The position numbers were made by a program, and so were the translations under genes. From the NCBI GenBank assembly GCA_026874595.1, contig CM049320.1, forward strand, positions 24,714,214 to 24,778,213: 64,000 nucleotides of DNA. The letters are read 5' to 3'. How positions within the stretch are numbered: position 1 is the first letter of the stretch; every line of letters starts with the position of its first letter. This document shows, one piece after another, positions 27,015-39,589 of the stretch. The notes under the pieces are model-generated. The model did not search any database. It worked only from the letters and a program-made list of their open reading frames with translations, and was not told the origin of the DNA. The stretch is from Sipunculus nudus. Its lineage: Eukaryota > Annelida > Sipuncula > Golfingiida > Sipunculidae.

Positions 27015-27220
27015 CAGTGACGGTAGACTTGAGTACGGACTCATGTCCATTTTTTTATGGACTTGGACTCAGACCAGGACTTGAGGGTCCTGTATCCATG
27101 CAGACTTGAACTAGGACTTGGAGGTCAGGACTCTAGAAATCAAAATGAGTCCATCTCAAGTCCAGTGGAAGGAAAGTTCTGTCACGTAATTATAATTAAT
27201 TCTTTTAATTAAATGTGTAA
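27015..27220 (+). mobile_element. 5' part of a hAT-like MITE (family with 49882-50380)
   Basis: Starts CAGTGACGGTAGACTTGAGT and follows the first part of the element at 49882, including GGACTTGGACTC- and GAGGTCAGGACTC-like phrases. The 3' part with the second terminal repeat was not found. It has lost most of the CpGs seen in the right-half copy. Confidence 0.6.
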
Positions 27221-27734
27221 AATATCAACAGAAGAAATTAGTATATATATACATTTAAAGTCTAGGCTATTTTGTTGGTACAGGCAAACAAGCCCACCAG
27301 ACTATTTTGCCTCCACAGGTAGAACAGCCCAGTTATTTTATTAATAATTATCATTTAAGCATGATAACTGATTAGTACTAATTGAAAATGTCTTTCATCA
27401 GAAGTGCATTCATGAAAGACAATATTTCACCTCCCACCTCCAATCTCACTTCCATTCCTGTGTTATACCTCCAGTCAGTTTGATCCTTTATGACTAAATC
27501 TCTGGGTAGAACAGAATTCTAAGTAAGAATAGGGAATATTACTTTCCATATATTGACAACGTATGAATGAACCCATGTGCAGAGCTCAGTCAATTAGGGC
27601 CCTCCCAGTTTCTATTATTTAGTACTTCCAAGAGCTCAGGACCTTTCACTCAGTTAGATTGGCCAATAGATTGGGACTCGAGAATAAGTCGAGATACATA
27701 TTGTACATGCTGTCAGTCAATAGACTCTGGGAAA

Positions 27735-29245
27735 TACAGGGAAACCTCTCCTTTATGGGCATCTCCCTATTATGACCATCTCCTATTATAGCATCTCTCT
27801 ATTAAAAGCAATTCTCAATTACATACATCTCTCTATTAAACATCACTCATTAAAGGACCTCTCTATTCCTACATCTCTCTATTACAGGAACCTCTATAAA
27901 AGACACCTCTCTATTACAGACACCACTATATCACAGACACCTCTCTATTACCGACACCTCTCTATTACTGACACCTCTCTATTACCGACACATCTCTATT
28001 ACAGACACCTCTCTTTTACTGACACCTCTCTATTACTGACACCTCTGTATTACTGACACCTCTCTATTACTGACACCTCTTTATTACAGACACCTCTCTA
28101 TTACCTACACCTCTCTATTACCGACACCTCTCTATTACTGACACCTCTATGACAGACACCTCTCTATGACAGACACCTCTCTATGAACGACACCTCTCTA
28201 TGACCGACACCTCTCTATTACCGACATATCTCTATTACTGACATATCTCTATTACAGATACCTCTCTATTACAGACAACTCTCTATTACAGACACCTCTA
28301 TATTACCGACACCTCTATGACAGACACCTCTCTATGACAGACACCTCTCTATTACTGACACCTCTCTATCACTGACACCTCTCTATTACAGACACCTCTC
28401 TATTACAGACATATCTGTATCACAGACACTTCTCTTTTACATAAACCTCTCCAGCAGAAACATCTCTATTACAGAAACCTCTCTATTACATACACATCTC
28501 TGTTACAGACACCTCTCTCTTAACGACACATCTCTATTACCGACACATCTCTATTACCGACACATCTCTATTACAGACACAACTCTATTACAGACATATC
28601 TCTATTACAGACATATCTCTATTGCAGACATATCTCTATTGCAGACATATCTCTATTACAGACACCTCTCTATTACAGAAATATCTCTATTACGGACATA
28701 TCTCTATTACAGATACCTCTCTTTTACAGAAACCTCTCTATTGCAGATCCCTTTTTATTACAGAATTCCATTTAATGACAGGCACCTCTATATAACAGAC
28801 ACATCTATTACAGACATATCTGTATCACAGACACTTTTCTTTTACATAAACCTCTCCAGGAGAAACATCTCAATCACAGAAACCTCTCTATTACATACAT
28901 CACTCTATTACAGGCCACTGTCTATTACAGACACCTATCTATTACAGGCATCTCTATCACAGGCACCTCTCTATTACATACATCTCTTTATTATACACAT
29001 CAATCTATTACAGACACCTCTCTTTTACAGTCACCTTTATATTACAGAAACCTCTATTACAATCACCTCTATATTACAGACATCTCTGAATTACATAACT
29101 GTCTATTACACATCTCACTCTGTTACAGGAACTACTCTATTACAGGTCCCTCTCTGTTACAGACACTTTCCTATTAAAGGCATCTCTTTATTATGGGCAC
29201 CTCCTAATTCTAGATATATCTCTATAACAGACAGGAGACAACTGA
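27735..29245. repeat. 17-bp minisatellite array
   Basis: Long array of a 17-bp unit CACCTCTCTATTACAGA with frequent variants (ACCGA, ACTGA, ATATCTC). It is regular in about 27900-28700 and more degenerate towards both ends. It begins in GGGAAACCTCTCCTTTATGG and CATCTCCCTATTATGACC, phrases resembling dispersed sequence at 17855 and 63805, so it probably expanded from within a mobile element. The Tyr/Ser/Thr-rich open frames here reflect the repeat. Confidence 0.9.
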
Positions 29246-29344
29246 AGAAGTCATGTGACAGGTAGATTAAGAGGTCCTTAAACACTGGATAGGCACCTCT
29301 ATATTACAATCAAAATAAAACAAACATGCAAGGAGATATGCTGC

Positions 29345-29595
29345 TTGATAGAACAGGTGTAATAGTTATGGCTCTGGACTTGTGACCACAAGGTGTTGGG
29401 TCCAAGCTCAAACACCTGGCAAAGGTCTGTACCACATGGATGCACCCTCTCTACCCAAGAGTGAATGAGTCACAGTCATGAGTGGGAAGCACGTTTGAAT
29501 CAATACCCTTAAAGTGCCTATTCTGTTATGGTTGCACTTGTGTTGAATGCTCCACTGAGGCGTGAGAAGTGCTACAAGAATGAACAGGTTCAAAA
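29345..29595 (+). mobile_element. SINE-like element
   Basis: A degenerate tRNA-like head with a B-box-like GGGTCCAAGCTC (29398-29409), followed by a body containing CTCTACCCAAGAGTGAATGA. That phrase resembles the conserved central segment seen in many invertebrate SINEs. The tail is not defined. Confidence 0.5.
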
Positions 29596-29647
29596 GGTAA
29601 GGCCGACAAAAGATAAAAGTCCAATGAAACTGAAATCATCTGTGATA

Positions 29648-29757
29648 TCAGACTATAAACCCAGCCTTTTTTCAATCAGACTATAAACCTAGCCTTTTTT
29701 TAATCAGACTATAAACCCAGCCTTTTTTAACCAGACTATAAACCTACCCTTTATCTC
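29648..29757. repeat. 28-bp tandem repeat, four copies
   Basis: Four copies of TCAGACTATAAACCCAGCCT followed by a T run, starting at 29648, 29676, 29704 and about 29731. Confidence 0.9.
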
Positions 29758-29759
29758 TA

Positions 29760-30754
29760 CCATTACAATTAAATTTCAAGTGGATATATGTAATTATTTT
29801 GTCACAGACTGGTAAGGTCATGGCAAAACTTAATAAAATTAAAGAATGACAGTTTGACAGAATTGCTGACAGAAATTATCTCAAATGTCCTGTTGTGTCT
29901 TGAATGTTTTTGGATCATTGAGTTGGAACCCCCCACATGTTATAAACACTGACATAAACAAAATGAATAGCCTGTGTGTAGCATGATTGGTATTTGCTAA
30001 GCTATTTTTATAAAAGTTTCAAGGGATTATGTTGAGACATAAAATACCAGAATGGGTGCCTTTACAAAAACACCTGAAAAGTTAGAAAAGTGAGCATAAC
30101 TTAAGAGCTTCCTAAAAAAAGAAATACAATACTTTATATAAAAAAGTTTAAAGGGCAGCAATGAAAAATTAGTTTTAATAGTACTGAGGGTAAGAATATG
30201 AAAGTTAAAAAGAAAAATTAGCTGACTACACAATTACCATTAAAGCTAGCTGCCTCATAACTTGGGTAAAAAGGAAAACAGCACACCCTCATGATAGCTG
30301 CCTACATATTGTTAAACTGTGAAAGTGTAATAGAAAATATAGGTCAAATCATCTGCGTATTACATGGAATTTGCCTGGGTGTGTAGAGTTGTTACATCAT
30401 ACTCGATGTAAACGACATGGATCAGACTTTAACAAGGTGACACGGTCAGCGGAGTACTGTGACAAGTCAAGCACAAGTCCGCTCTGAAACAAAACCTGGT
30501 ATCTTACACATGAAGCTCTGTCATAAATCTGAATGTGGGGACCCTAAAAATGATAGAAAATAGATAAGGCAGATTCCTGTGTGCTTGTCTGCCATGATCC
30601 ATGATTAATAGGGCATGCTGGGAAGACAGACTAACTCCTTGGTTGGTAACCTTAAATCTACACTTTTCTTTGACTGCTTATCTGTCTTGTAAGTATCCTT
30701 GATCATAGTAAACAGTATGTCATGTGATTATAACTATATCTATTTGTAAATATA

Positions 30755-30831
<77 letters not shown>

Positions 30832-31950
30832 GTACCTTAAATATCACACATTAATATTGAGTTAACTATAAAATGTACTGGAAAAGGGCTATATGTAAAG
30901 TTCTATAATAATGTTGTGCTACATATTGAAACACATGTTTGCAAGTCACATAGTATAATTTATCTTTTGCATCAAATATTGTTCATTTTTGTTTAACATA
31001 GTCTAAATATCATGTTTCATTATACACACCATATGTAAAACTGTATAATTTGTATTGTATAAAAGAAATAACTGAACCATCTATATCAGAATTTCATAAA
31101 GTGTGGCATATATCTGTTTCGAACGAAAAATGTACTATAACATATGGATATCCAAAGCAGGTGTTATAATACTCACTCAAAATAAAGTTCCAATACTAAT
31201 ATCTTTATCTGCTGTATCTATCTTGAATGCATCCCTTTCAATAATATAATCTGAATGTTATATATAACTAGTACTTGTGTTGCTACAGTTTACAAACAGT
31301 AACTGATATGTCTGTATTTTGGTCCCCAAGTCATATCAGTATGCTGTTAACTGTAAAATGGGGGAAAATATGTACATATTGCAGTTCAAACTCTCTCTCT
31401 CTTTCTCTCTCATGCACACACACAAAAATGAATCTATGTAAATTAAGTTTATTTCATTTTCACCATGGCAACTGAAGTTGTGTTATATAACATAAAAGCA
31501 GTGCCTTTTAAATTTTCAATTAAAAGACTTTCCCTTTACATAGCTGTGAAAATTATGATGTGCATAATGATTCTGGACAGCTTTGACTTGAAGTGTGTGT
31601 GTGACTTTGTAATCATAGTGACAATGTGCCATTTTAATTATTGACCATTGATTATTAAGTTCCTAGGCTGAATCAGTTTAATTTAAAAATGACCTTTGAC
31701 TTATGTTTCATGGTTAGTGTAATCATAATATTTACATTATATCAAATGTATATTTTTATTTTTTTTTTTTAGTTTTAAGTATAAAAGTATAAATGTCATA
31801 ATACATATAAATATACATATATATATACATATATATATAAATATATATATATATATTTATATTTACATTTCACACCTGCAATATATATTGTCCACTCATA
31901 AGTAGAATAAAATCTTCTGAAGATCCTAAACAAACCTTACACAATGAAGA
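29760..31950. other. AT-rich non-coding stretch
   Basis: No gene supported. It includes TA runs (about 30758-30829 and 31800-31862), a short CT run (31388-31411), and a small CpG-retaining patch at 30350-30490. Confidence 0.5.
30758..30829. repeat. TA dinucleotide microsatellite
   Basis: Nearly pure TA repeat of about 70 bases. Confidence 0.95.
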
Positions 31951-31959
31951 CATAAATGA

Positions 31960-32620
31960 AAGATAAAACGTTTTTATTATATTTCACTCATCTACACGAG
32001 ACATCTGGCAGGTTTTATCTACGCACTCTCTTACGTCACCGATGAATAGACGAAAATATAAAGAACAGAACACAGTCCCTGTAAGAACTAAATACATGCA
32101 TGCACTCCAAACTCAATCATTTTGTTACGTAACATAATTGCATCTGATTGTAAAGAAGACAAATTCCTACACTCAGACGTTCAGTCAATCAACCTGACGT
32201 TTATCAATAAACAATTCAATGGCCATCCCTCCTGGGGCCGGGTGGGAGATTGGCCCGTTTCCTATGCACAGCGGAAACTTATAAAGTTGCTAGTCGGGCA
32301 AATAAAAGCACTTACCATGTGTCAGACGACGGGCTTTAGACTTGGATCGCATGGCTGATCTTTCTGCAAGCTGGTTCAGATCGCTCGATCTGTGCTATAT
32401 GTCTATTCGGTTGGACTTATTCAGAACAATTGACAAGCCTGTCAATTGCTACGGCAAACAGACACCTGCGCGCATGCGCTGTACCGCTAACTTAATTACC
32501 GAGTCCTCGCGGCTAACTCCCAGAAGTTTGTTGATGTCATTCAATTAACTGGTCAGCGTGTTTGGTCTTGTACGCGCGTAACAAGCTCAAGGATTTCTGA
32601 AACAAAGGCGGGCAGCTCCA
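31960..32620. promoter_or_regulatory. CpG-rich boundary segment, candidate promoter
   Basis: Dense CpG, balanced and non-repetitive sequence exactly where the CpG-poor left half gives way to the CpG-normal right half. It includes CRE-like TTACGTCA/TTACGTAAC motifs, a GGCCGGGTGGG GC-box-like stretch and a TATAAAG at about 32280. A minus-strand donor-like GAC/GTAAGAG lies near 32030. Read together, this could be the 5' end of a gene running leftwards. No coding exon was recognised. Confidence 0.3.
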
Positions 32621-33107
32621 AACAAATAATGCCAGGGCACCTTTCACCACAATTAGATAGTGGTTGGATGTGGGGGAAAGCTTTGGACCACTTGGTCAAA
32701 GCAGTTCAGCTGATACTGTCGGTTGCCCAAGAGTGGGACCGATTTAATTACGAGAGTTTGGCTCGATTCTGAAGAAATAATTTGAATATGAGATAACTTC
32801 ATGATAAAAAAGTGTTTGAACCGTGTGACCTGATTGCTGTAGTACTTCACTCCCCGAGCAATCCATAAAAAATGGAAAAACATATAATTTTCTTTGGAAA
32901 TCTTTTTACTTACTTGTTAGACAGGATATGAAAACTGACATGTAGTTAAGATAAACAAGTATATGTTTCTCACTGATAAGCAGAAAATAATTAAACAAAT
33001 ATATATCTGTAGCCAAGCTAAGAGAAAAAGAAAGATAGAGTGAGGAGGGTCATCGGTAGTCATATACTAGTACATATTCTAGTCAGCGCTTCCGTCCTCT
33101 TCAGCAG

Positions 33108-33147
33108 GAGCCCCCCCCCCCCTTTATTTTAGGGGGGGGGGGGGGGG
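33108..33147. repeat. Poly-C/poly-G inverted pair
   Basis: A C tract of about 14 bases, a short spacer TTTATTTTA, then a G tract of about 15 bases. This can form a G:C hairpin, and the G tract could form a quadruplex. Confidence 0.85.
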
Positions 33148-33807
33148 TAGAGAATTATGTGTGTGTATGTGTTGGGGGGGGGATCAGCCATTATTGTCTG
33201 TGTGACGCATTTCAAAATTATTACTTTAAGTCTAAGGTTTTATAAAAAAAGCTATTATGTTTCCGGTATATAGGTTAATTCCAATCCATGCAGGTTTAGA
33301 TATATTTTAATAAACTGCCAAATGTAAACCAAAGTATATAATTCCAATTTTTCATATATCTCATTTCCAAATGGAATATAATTCTCTGATTAGCAGGGGG
33401 ATAATTTCATGTACCATCCCCCTGGTTAAAAATAGATATATACCCCCCCCCCCCCTTTGTATTTTGTATTGACGCCCCTGCATACAGGAGAGAGAGAGAG
33501 AGAGAGAGCGTTGGTGGAGCAGGCTTTACACCCCCCCCCCATCCCCCCAACCTTCCGTAATTTTGCGTACTACTTGTACCAGGAATTGTTACAGCCAGTG
33601 AACATATATATTTTATATTTCCCTTAAATACTTTATATATGTACATATTTATAACCAAAAATATAACATATCATCTGTATAAATGTCTTTCTTTCATGTG
33701 TAAATATTTTCATATTTTATTTCATTTATATATATTTCAATTATATGAAATTAAAATTCGTATATTTTGTATAAATTTAAATTTCATATTTATAATTTCA
33801 ATTTCGT

Positions 33808-33808
<1 letters not shown>

Positions 33809-33856
<48 letters not shown>
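33809..33856. repeat. TA dinucleotide microsatellite
   Basis: Pure TA repeat of about 48 bases. Confidence 0.95.
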
Positions 33857-33862
<6 letters not shown>

Positions 33863-34723
33863 TGAGGACTGGAGCAAAGTTTGCATTTTCTATACGCAAG
33901 ATGTCAAAATTCTATTTTGTTTCGATCGTTAAAGAAAAAATAAACAAAATCGACCAGTTGATAATAATTATAATAATAATCATAATGATAATAATAATAT
34001 AATAATAATTTATTTTGTGAAGCGTAAAATCCATGATGATACATGCTCTAAAAAGCTGTTACATAACTAGTATACAATCAGCAATCGTTACCCATACTAT
34101 GCTGAGAAAGTGAAATTTAAGTCCATTGGCTACAATTTCACAAACACATTTTTCTTTTAGTTCCCTTAGCCCTAGACGAAGGCTTGATATGGTCATCATA
34201 TTTTTTTGTTTCGAATACATAACAAGAGATACGTTGCCATGCAAAACTGTGGAAAATAAAAAAATGACATGGGAATTGGTAACCCTAATATATGCGATGA
34301 CGTATTTTAAATTGCCCGCTCTGTGCAGGAAGTCGGTTCTCTGGATAAGTGAGTATTAGTATATTGAGCTGACGAAATATATAAATATATCAACATATCC
34401 ATCCATACAAGAGCACGGGTGGATTTTATTTTATGGAAAGGGGGGGGGGGGATTTTCGTCTCGCCCCTTAATTGGCCATGCATGCTATATGAAACCCATC
34501 AACTCTATCCCTTCCGCTTAATTCTCCACACTAACATCCTTTATCCTCTGCCCATCCCAAAGAGGACCGAAACGGTTAATGATTGCTGTAACCAATATAT
34601 ATGGTTATCGATGCCCCCCCCCCCCCCCATCCCCCTTCCCCCGCAAAAGAGAAAATGAAAAAATAAAAATTTTATAAGGGTACAACTAACGGTACGTATA
34701 AATAAAATATCAGATTACATGCT

Positions 34724-34825
<102 letters not shown>

Positions 34826-37070
34826 CCTTCAGATATTTAAAGACAAATTAATCGCGATTGAATCCTTTACCCCTTTGTTGGCTTTATACAATAATGAGCT
34901 GGTCGTATATATAATCACAAAGTTGCAGTTCAGTCGATTGAAAGAAGACTATAAATTCCATAGAACTTTTTTTCTCTCACTTAATTCTCTTGACAACAAT
35001 ATTTTATCTATAATTCCTCGCCAAACTCGCGCTGATAATCGATTGCAGAATGATAAAAAGCACTAATTATATCAATATCGATTACCAAACCCGGATTGAT
35101 ACTCGAATTTGACGAATCACAGGTTCTGCCAAGCAGATGATGCGCAAGTGTACGTATAATCTCATACAATTCACGCCTTTCCTATGAAGCATCCATGTTT
35201 TCCCCGCCGTTTGTTGGTGGGTTTGTTTGTTGGTCTGTTCCTTTCTTTAGTCAGAAAGTTGAGACAGATTTTTTAGGAAGTTTTGATTATAGCAACAACC
35301 ACTCAAGGAACAATACATTAACTATTGGTGGTAATCAGCACGGATCACCATATGTTTTAGGCCTAAAGGATTTTTTTACATGACGCCAAAAATGACAAAT
35401 TGTTTATCTCTCCAAAGAGCGATGTCGAGGACGAGACCGATATCAATATCTGGTAAGTCACATATAGGAACCGCCGTTGTTCTGGCAGCCAGTTCTGACC
35501 TGTGATGCAACTATCGATTTTCTGAACTGTGACACACATTTTTGTAGACTCGAATTCATTTGTTTCCTGCGCTGTGTTCACACACACTAAAATTTAAAGG
35601 GGCCCAATCACCTATCTGACATTTATAAACAAAAGGTAATCTCTTGGAGCTTTTATAAAAAAAGGTAAGAAAACGTGAATATCACCACACACAGGCTGCT
35701 TGTTTTATATATATCAACGTGTTTATAATATGTGGGGGCCCGCCAAAATAATAAAAACAAATTCAACATGGGCATCTGGCAACAAGGCAGATATAAGCCA
35801 GAGCTTGGCAGATGGCGCTTTGAAACAAGTGACCTTTCTACATCCGCATATATTCAACCTACCACCTCAGGTTACATGTTTTACCTGTTTTTCAACATTG
35901 CTGAATTACCCTTATATCGTTAATATATACACAGAGGAAGCCATAAATCACATAAATTCTTTTTCAAAAGGTAGGTGAATGCATGGGCACTTTTAGTTTT
36001 CAGGATCCTGGCAGTACACTCCGCAGCTGACAAGGGTATATATGCGGTCTTTGACTGCTTTCTAGTTTGAATACATTTTATATACCCATTTTTATTAACA
36101 ATATCTATATTCTATGGAAGCCTGAATGTCTAAAAAGAACAGTATTCGATGTCACTGTATACTTTGACAGCACTTCAATTTTTTATCTTAATCCAATTTT
36201 TAATACTTAAAGGTATCTATTCAAATACCAAGTTTGTTAAATATATACATGATACGTATTGTTTTCTTTCTAAATTTTACGAAATTTCTGCCCAAGTTTC
36301 GTCGTCAGACCACGCGCTCACCACTGTACACAAGTGGAAATAAGCTTGCTCCAAGCGCGATCAATTGAGCAAAACATAAACATATAGCGCGTTACTGTAT
36401 ATTCTTCCTTCACGTTTCTTCTCCGTGTATGCCAGTTGTCGCGCATGAGCATGATAGGACTTCATGCAGATAGGACTTCACGCAGTCTTGTTATATGATA
36501 AACAGGCATGTGGACTAGATTTTCTCTCACGCAGAACCATAACACACATAAAGCGGTGAATGGGGGATAATAAATCCGTGTGTCCCGCGATGGTTTTGCC
36601 GAGAAACTTGTATTCATTCAAAATGATCTAATAGTGTGAGATATTACACATATTATTGCAAATTTCTTTGTACCGTTAAGTTTATTTTATAATCCGTTGC
36701 GATTGTTGGGAGTTAGATATCACTACTCTTTCTGATTTATTCGTATAGATTTTAGGCTAATAGACTTTAAATCGAACCATCCATTGCAAACTTATGTACT
36801 GCAGGATTTACTCATACAATTTAAAATAGAGCTTATACCGGTATAAACGTCAGATGTAACCATACAAACTAATCTTGACTTCTAACATGAAATTTAATTT
36901 TATTTTAACTATGTTTCAGCAAGAGAAATGACTCGAATGCTCTTTATAATTGTAACAAAAGCGATATTCAATAATATGCATGACATGCATGCAGGTGATT
37001 GCGCAAGTGTAAATTCGCATTTTATGTGGAAAAATTAAATATGAAATACCGTAAACTGCATGAAAACGAC

Positions 37071-37072
<2 letters not shown>

Positions 37073-37130
<58 letters not shown>
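37073..37130. repeat. TA dinucleotide microsatellite
   Basis: Pure TA repeat of about 58 bases. Confidence 0.95.
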
Positions 37131-37131
<1 letters not shown>

Positions 37132-37139
37132 GTTATCGA

Positions 37140-37910
37140 ACACGCCTGTAATGTGAATACGGCTTTGGTGGCACTTATTGCATGTCCAACCTTGATGACA
37201 AAGTCATTGAACCTCCACATAAAAGCGGTCCCCCGAAGATCATCGCGTGTTGGGAGGAAGGCCGCTCTGACAATTCACACACCTTAATGTTTGCCTTTTT
37301 GCCAGTTTCCTGTGACCAACATCGCGCACTCCTCCGTAACCGCACAGAATTGCTGTCTGACCATACTGTATCAATAATAGCTAATTATCTCCCCATAGGC
37401 CCATCTAAGTGACAATTCAGGCTCATCGATTTTACAGCGAGCTGGCGTTGTCTCAGTAAGTCTCACGCACTTTCGCTTCAGATGAGCGTCATTATCCTAC
37501 AAGATCACGTTTTGTCTCGCCGCAGCCGAGATGAACCCGGATTCAATTTGCCATCGCAAGCACAATTACGGGAAATTAACGGGATGTCGCTGCGCTCCAA
37601 GAGTGTTTGTCTTGCCAGTGTGGTTAAATTAAACAAATATGTTTCTTTTGATGATTAAAGTATACCAACCAATACGCCCGCCAATAGATTGATGGCGCGG
37701 TTGTGTGTGCGGGACTGTCAGGACTGTCGTCTGATTTTGTAAGATTGTCCTAACGCTTGATTAAAGTTTTGTAATTACCACAGATCCATCCGTCACGGGT
37801 CTATAACTTGTCGTATAATTTCTTATCCTCCAGGGACAATAATTACAATGAATCTAATCAAACGTGTTCTCATCTGTTATTCCGTTTCTTGCCTGATAAA
37901 AAGAACCCGA
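37140..37910. promoter_or_regulatory. Complex non-repetitive segment, candidate regulatory region
   Basis: Nearly 800 bases of balanced, CpG-bearing, non-repetitive sequence between TA microsatellites, with TAATTA (about 37382) and TTAATTA-like cores. No protein or splice pattern was recognised. Candidate conserved non-coding block. Confidence 0.25.
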
Positions 37911-37954
37911 GATATTGTGCCTTTGACAGACGCCACACACAGACCTATATATTA

Positions 37955-37957
<3 letters not shown>

Positions 37958-38004
<47 letters not shown>

Positions 38005-38083
38005 TATATCAATAATGTACAGCCTATAAAGCAAAAGATATATGGAAGAACTTTTCAACTGCTCATTTGAAGTGAAGCATAGG

Positions 38084-38133
<50 letters not shown>
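37958..38133. repeat. Two TA microsatellites flanking 85 bases
   Basis: TA runs at about 37958-38001 and 38086-38133 around a short complex segment. Confidence 0.95.
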
Positions 38134-38135
<2 letters not shown>

Positions 38136-38298
38136 TATAAACATACATACGTAGACTGAACACGATAAAGCCTATATATATATATACACACTTGTTATCT
38201 CGCTATTTATATTTATAATAATAATACATTTATTAATGCATCCAGTAAAATCAAACTGGGGGCATTTTTTTTTAAATATTGTGTATTTATATAAACAC

Positions 38299-38517
38299 TT
38301 AACAGTAGCAGTTCCAGAGAGAGGGGGGGGGGGGGGAGGGGGCTGCCCCCGGCTCCTTTCTGAGCCAAAACAACCTTTTATTTAAGGGTTTCAAACCAAA
38401 TTTGGCGACCCTGACCCCGTTCTTTACGGAGCAGAGGACATTGTTTAGGTTTACATTTGGCCTTCCTGGGTTTGATCCTCCCCTTTCCAACATCCAGGAT
38501 CCGCCCCTGGTTAAGGT
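38299..38517 (-). mobile_element. GGATCC-ended non-autonomous element, copy 1
   Basis: Read on the minus strand it begins AGGGGCGGATCCTGGATGTT and contains GGAAAGGGGAG, GTCCTCTG, TTTGGTTTGAAACCC and a G/C-rich tail. It aligns in order with 49141-49334. The left end carries a poly-G tract (38321-38336). MITE-like, no coding capacity. Confidence 0.65.
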
Positions 38518-38540
38518 GTGTAGTATTTCACAACACTATT

Positions 38541-39065
38541 TAGACTGGTACCCCGCTCTATTATGGCACCGCTGCTCTAGGCCAATCATAGAGACGGGCG
38601 TACAACGCCATCTTCAGGACTCCCGGCAGATTCCAGTGTGATTTATATATGATAAAAATAAGTATTTCGTTTGCTCAGAGAAGTTGTCAAAAGTTGGCTG
38701 TACATTTCGTGTGATTTATCATTAGATTAATAGAAATTGGTAATAAACCAATGCCACGTACAGTGGAATATCAAATATTCAGTATATCGTATCATCTATA
38801 CATCCATCAGTCAATTTTTGTGCAACAACTCATTTTTCAATATTTGGAAACTATAAATAACTTAAGAAAGTAATTTTATAAGAAATCTTCACGGATAACC
38901 AGCCAGGATTGCGTGAACGTCCATGACAATCGGTATGAGCGTGCAGACTGGAGTTGGAACCAGTCTACAGGTAAGTCAGGGTTGCAACTGGGAGTACTTA
39001 AGATGGCGTTGTACGCCAGTCTCTATGCTTGGCTGAGGGCCATAATAGAGCAGGGTACCAGTCTA
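38541..39065. mobile_element. Foldback (long inverted repeat) element
   Basis: The left arm from 38541 (TAGACTGGTACCCCGCTCTA, then TTATGGC, CATAGAGAC, GGCGTACAACGCCATCTT) matches the reverse complement of the right arm ending at 39065 (TAGACTGGTACCCTGCTCTA and so on) over about 90-100 bases with small gaps. The loop is about 330 bases. Homology stops at TAG...CTA, so the insertion could lie in a TA site. No transposase inside. Confidence 0.75.
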
Positions 39066-39129
39066 ACCACTATTGCGATTAAGAGTTGCATGGTTATACT
39101 TATTAATTCAAGTCATGACAAAAACTTGA

Positions 39130-39440
39130 GACGCAACATGTGTAGGTGCAGAAATTTCAATTGGCAGTGAGGAAATGTTCTTTATTAATCAAGAGAAAGC
39201 GGCAGAAACTCCAATTGGTATGATCAGGAAATCTTCATTAATCAAGATAAAAGGGGCAGACATTTCAATTGGTAACGAGGAAATCTTCTTCATTAATCAA
39301 GAAAAAGCGGCAGAAATACCAATTGCATGGTAATGAGGAAATCCTCTTCATTAATCAAGAAAAAGCGGCAGAAATACCGATTGGTAACGAGGAAATCTTC
39401 TTCATTAATCAAGATAAAGCGGACAATGATCAGTATAGCA
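39130..39440. repeat. 54-bp tandem repeat, five copies
   Basis: Five copies of a unit of about 54 bp containing AATCTTCTTCATTAATCAAG and AAAGCGGCAGAAA. The CATTAATC element (TATTAATC in the first copy) recurs at 39183, 39236, 39291, 39349 and 39403 (spacings 53, 55, 55-58 and 54). Because 54 is 18 codons, parts translate as a repeated Asn-Glu-Glu-Ile-Phe-Phe-Ile-Asn-Gln motif, but the 53- and 55-bp steps break the frame. Confidence 0.85.
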
Positions 39441-39589
39441 TTAAATATGTCAAAATTTCTTTTTACACACTGGCCATTACCTGAATTGACCCATGCATCT
39501 TGTGTCCAATCTGGATCGTTCATGCAATTTACCGTGCAGTTCCAAATGTCTGCATGCGGAGTATGTTCGAAATTACGCTGACCCATCTA

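Larger units (their letters stand above)
1..31950. other. CpG-depleted compartment
   Basis: CpG is rare across this half, apart from short islands listed separately. Hand counts give 1 CpG in 6121-6720 and 1 in 26221-26820. Old repeat copies here have TpG or CpA where relatives in the right half keep CpG. This is the usual trace of germline cytosine methylation, which in many invertebrates marks transcribed gene bodies. I infer that this may be intronic sequence of a large gene running off the left edge, but no exon was identified. Confidence 0.65.

Noticed and set aside
27735-29245. CRISPR-like array
   Set aside because: Units are contiguous 17-mers without unique spacers, in animal-type DNA; it is a minisatellite.
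28639-29265. 208-codon Tyr/Ser/Thr-rich open frame
   Set aside because: Lies within the 17-bp minisatellite; the composition is set by the repeat unit.
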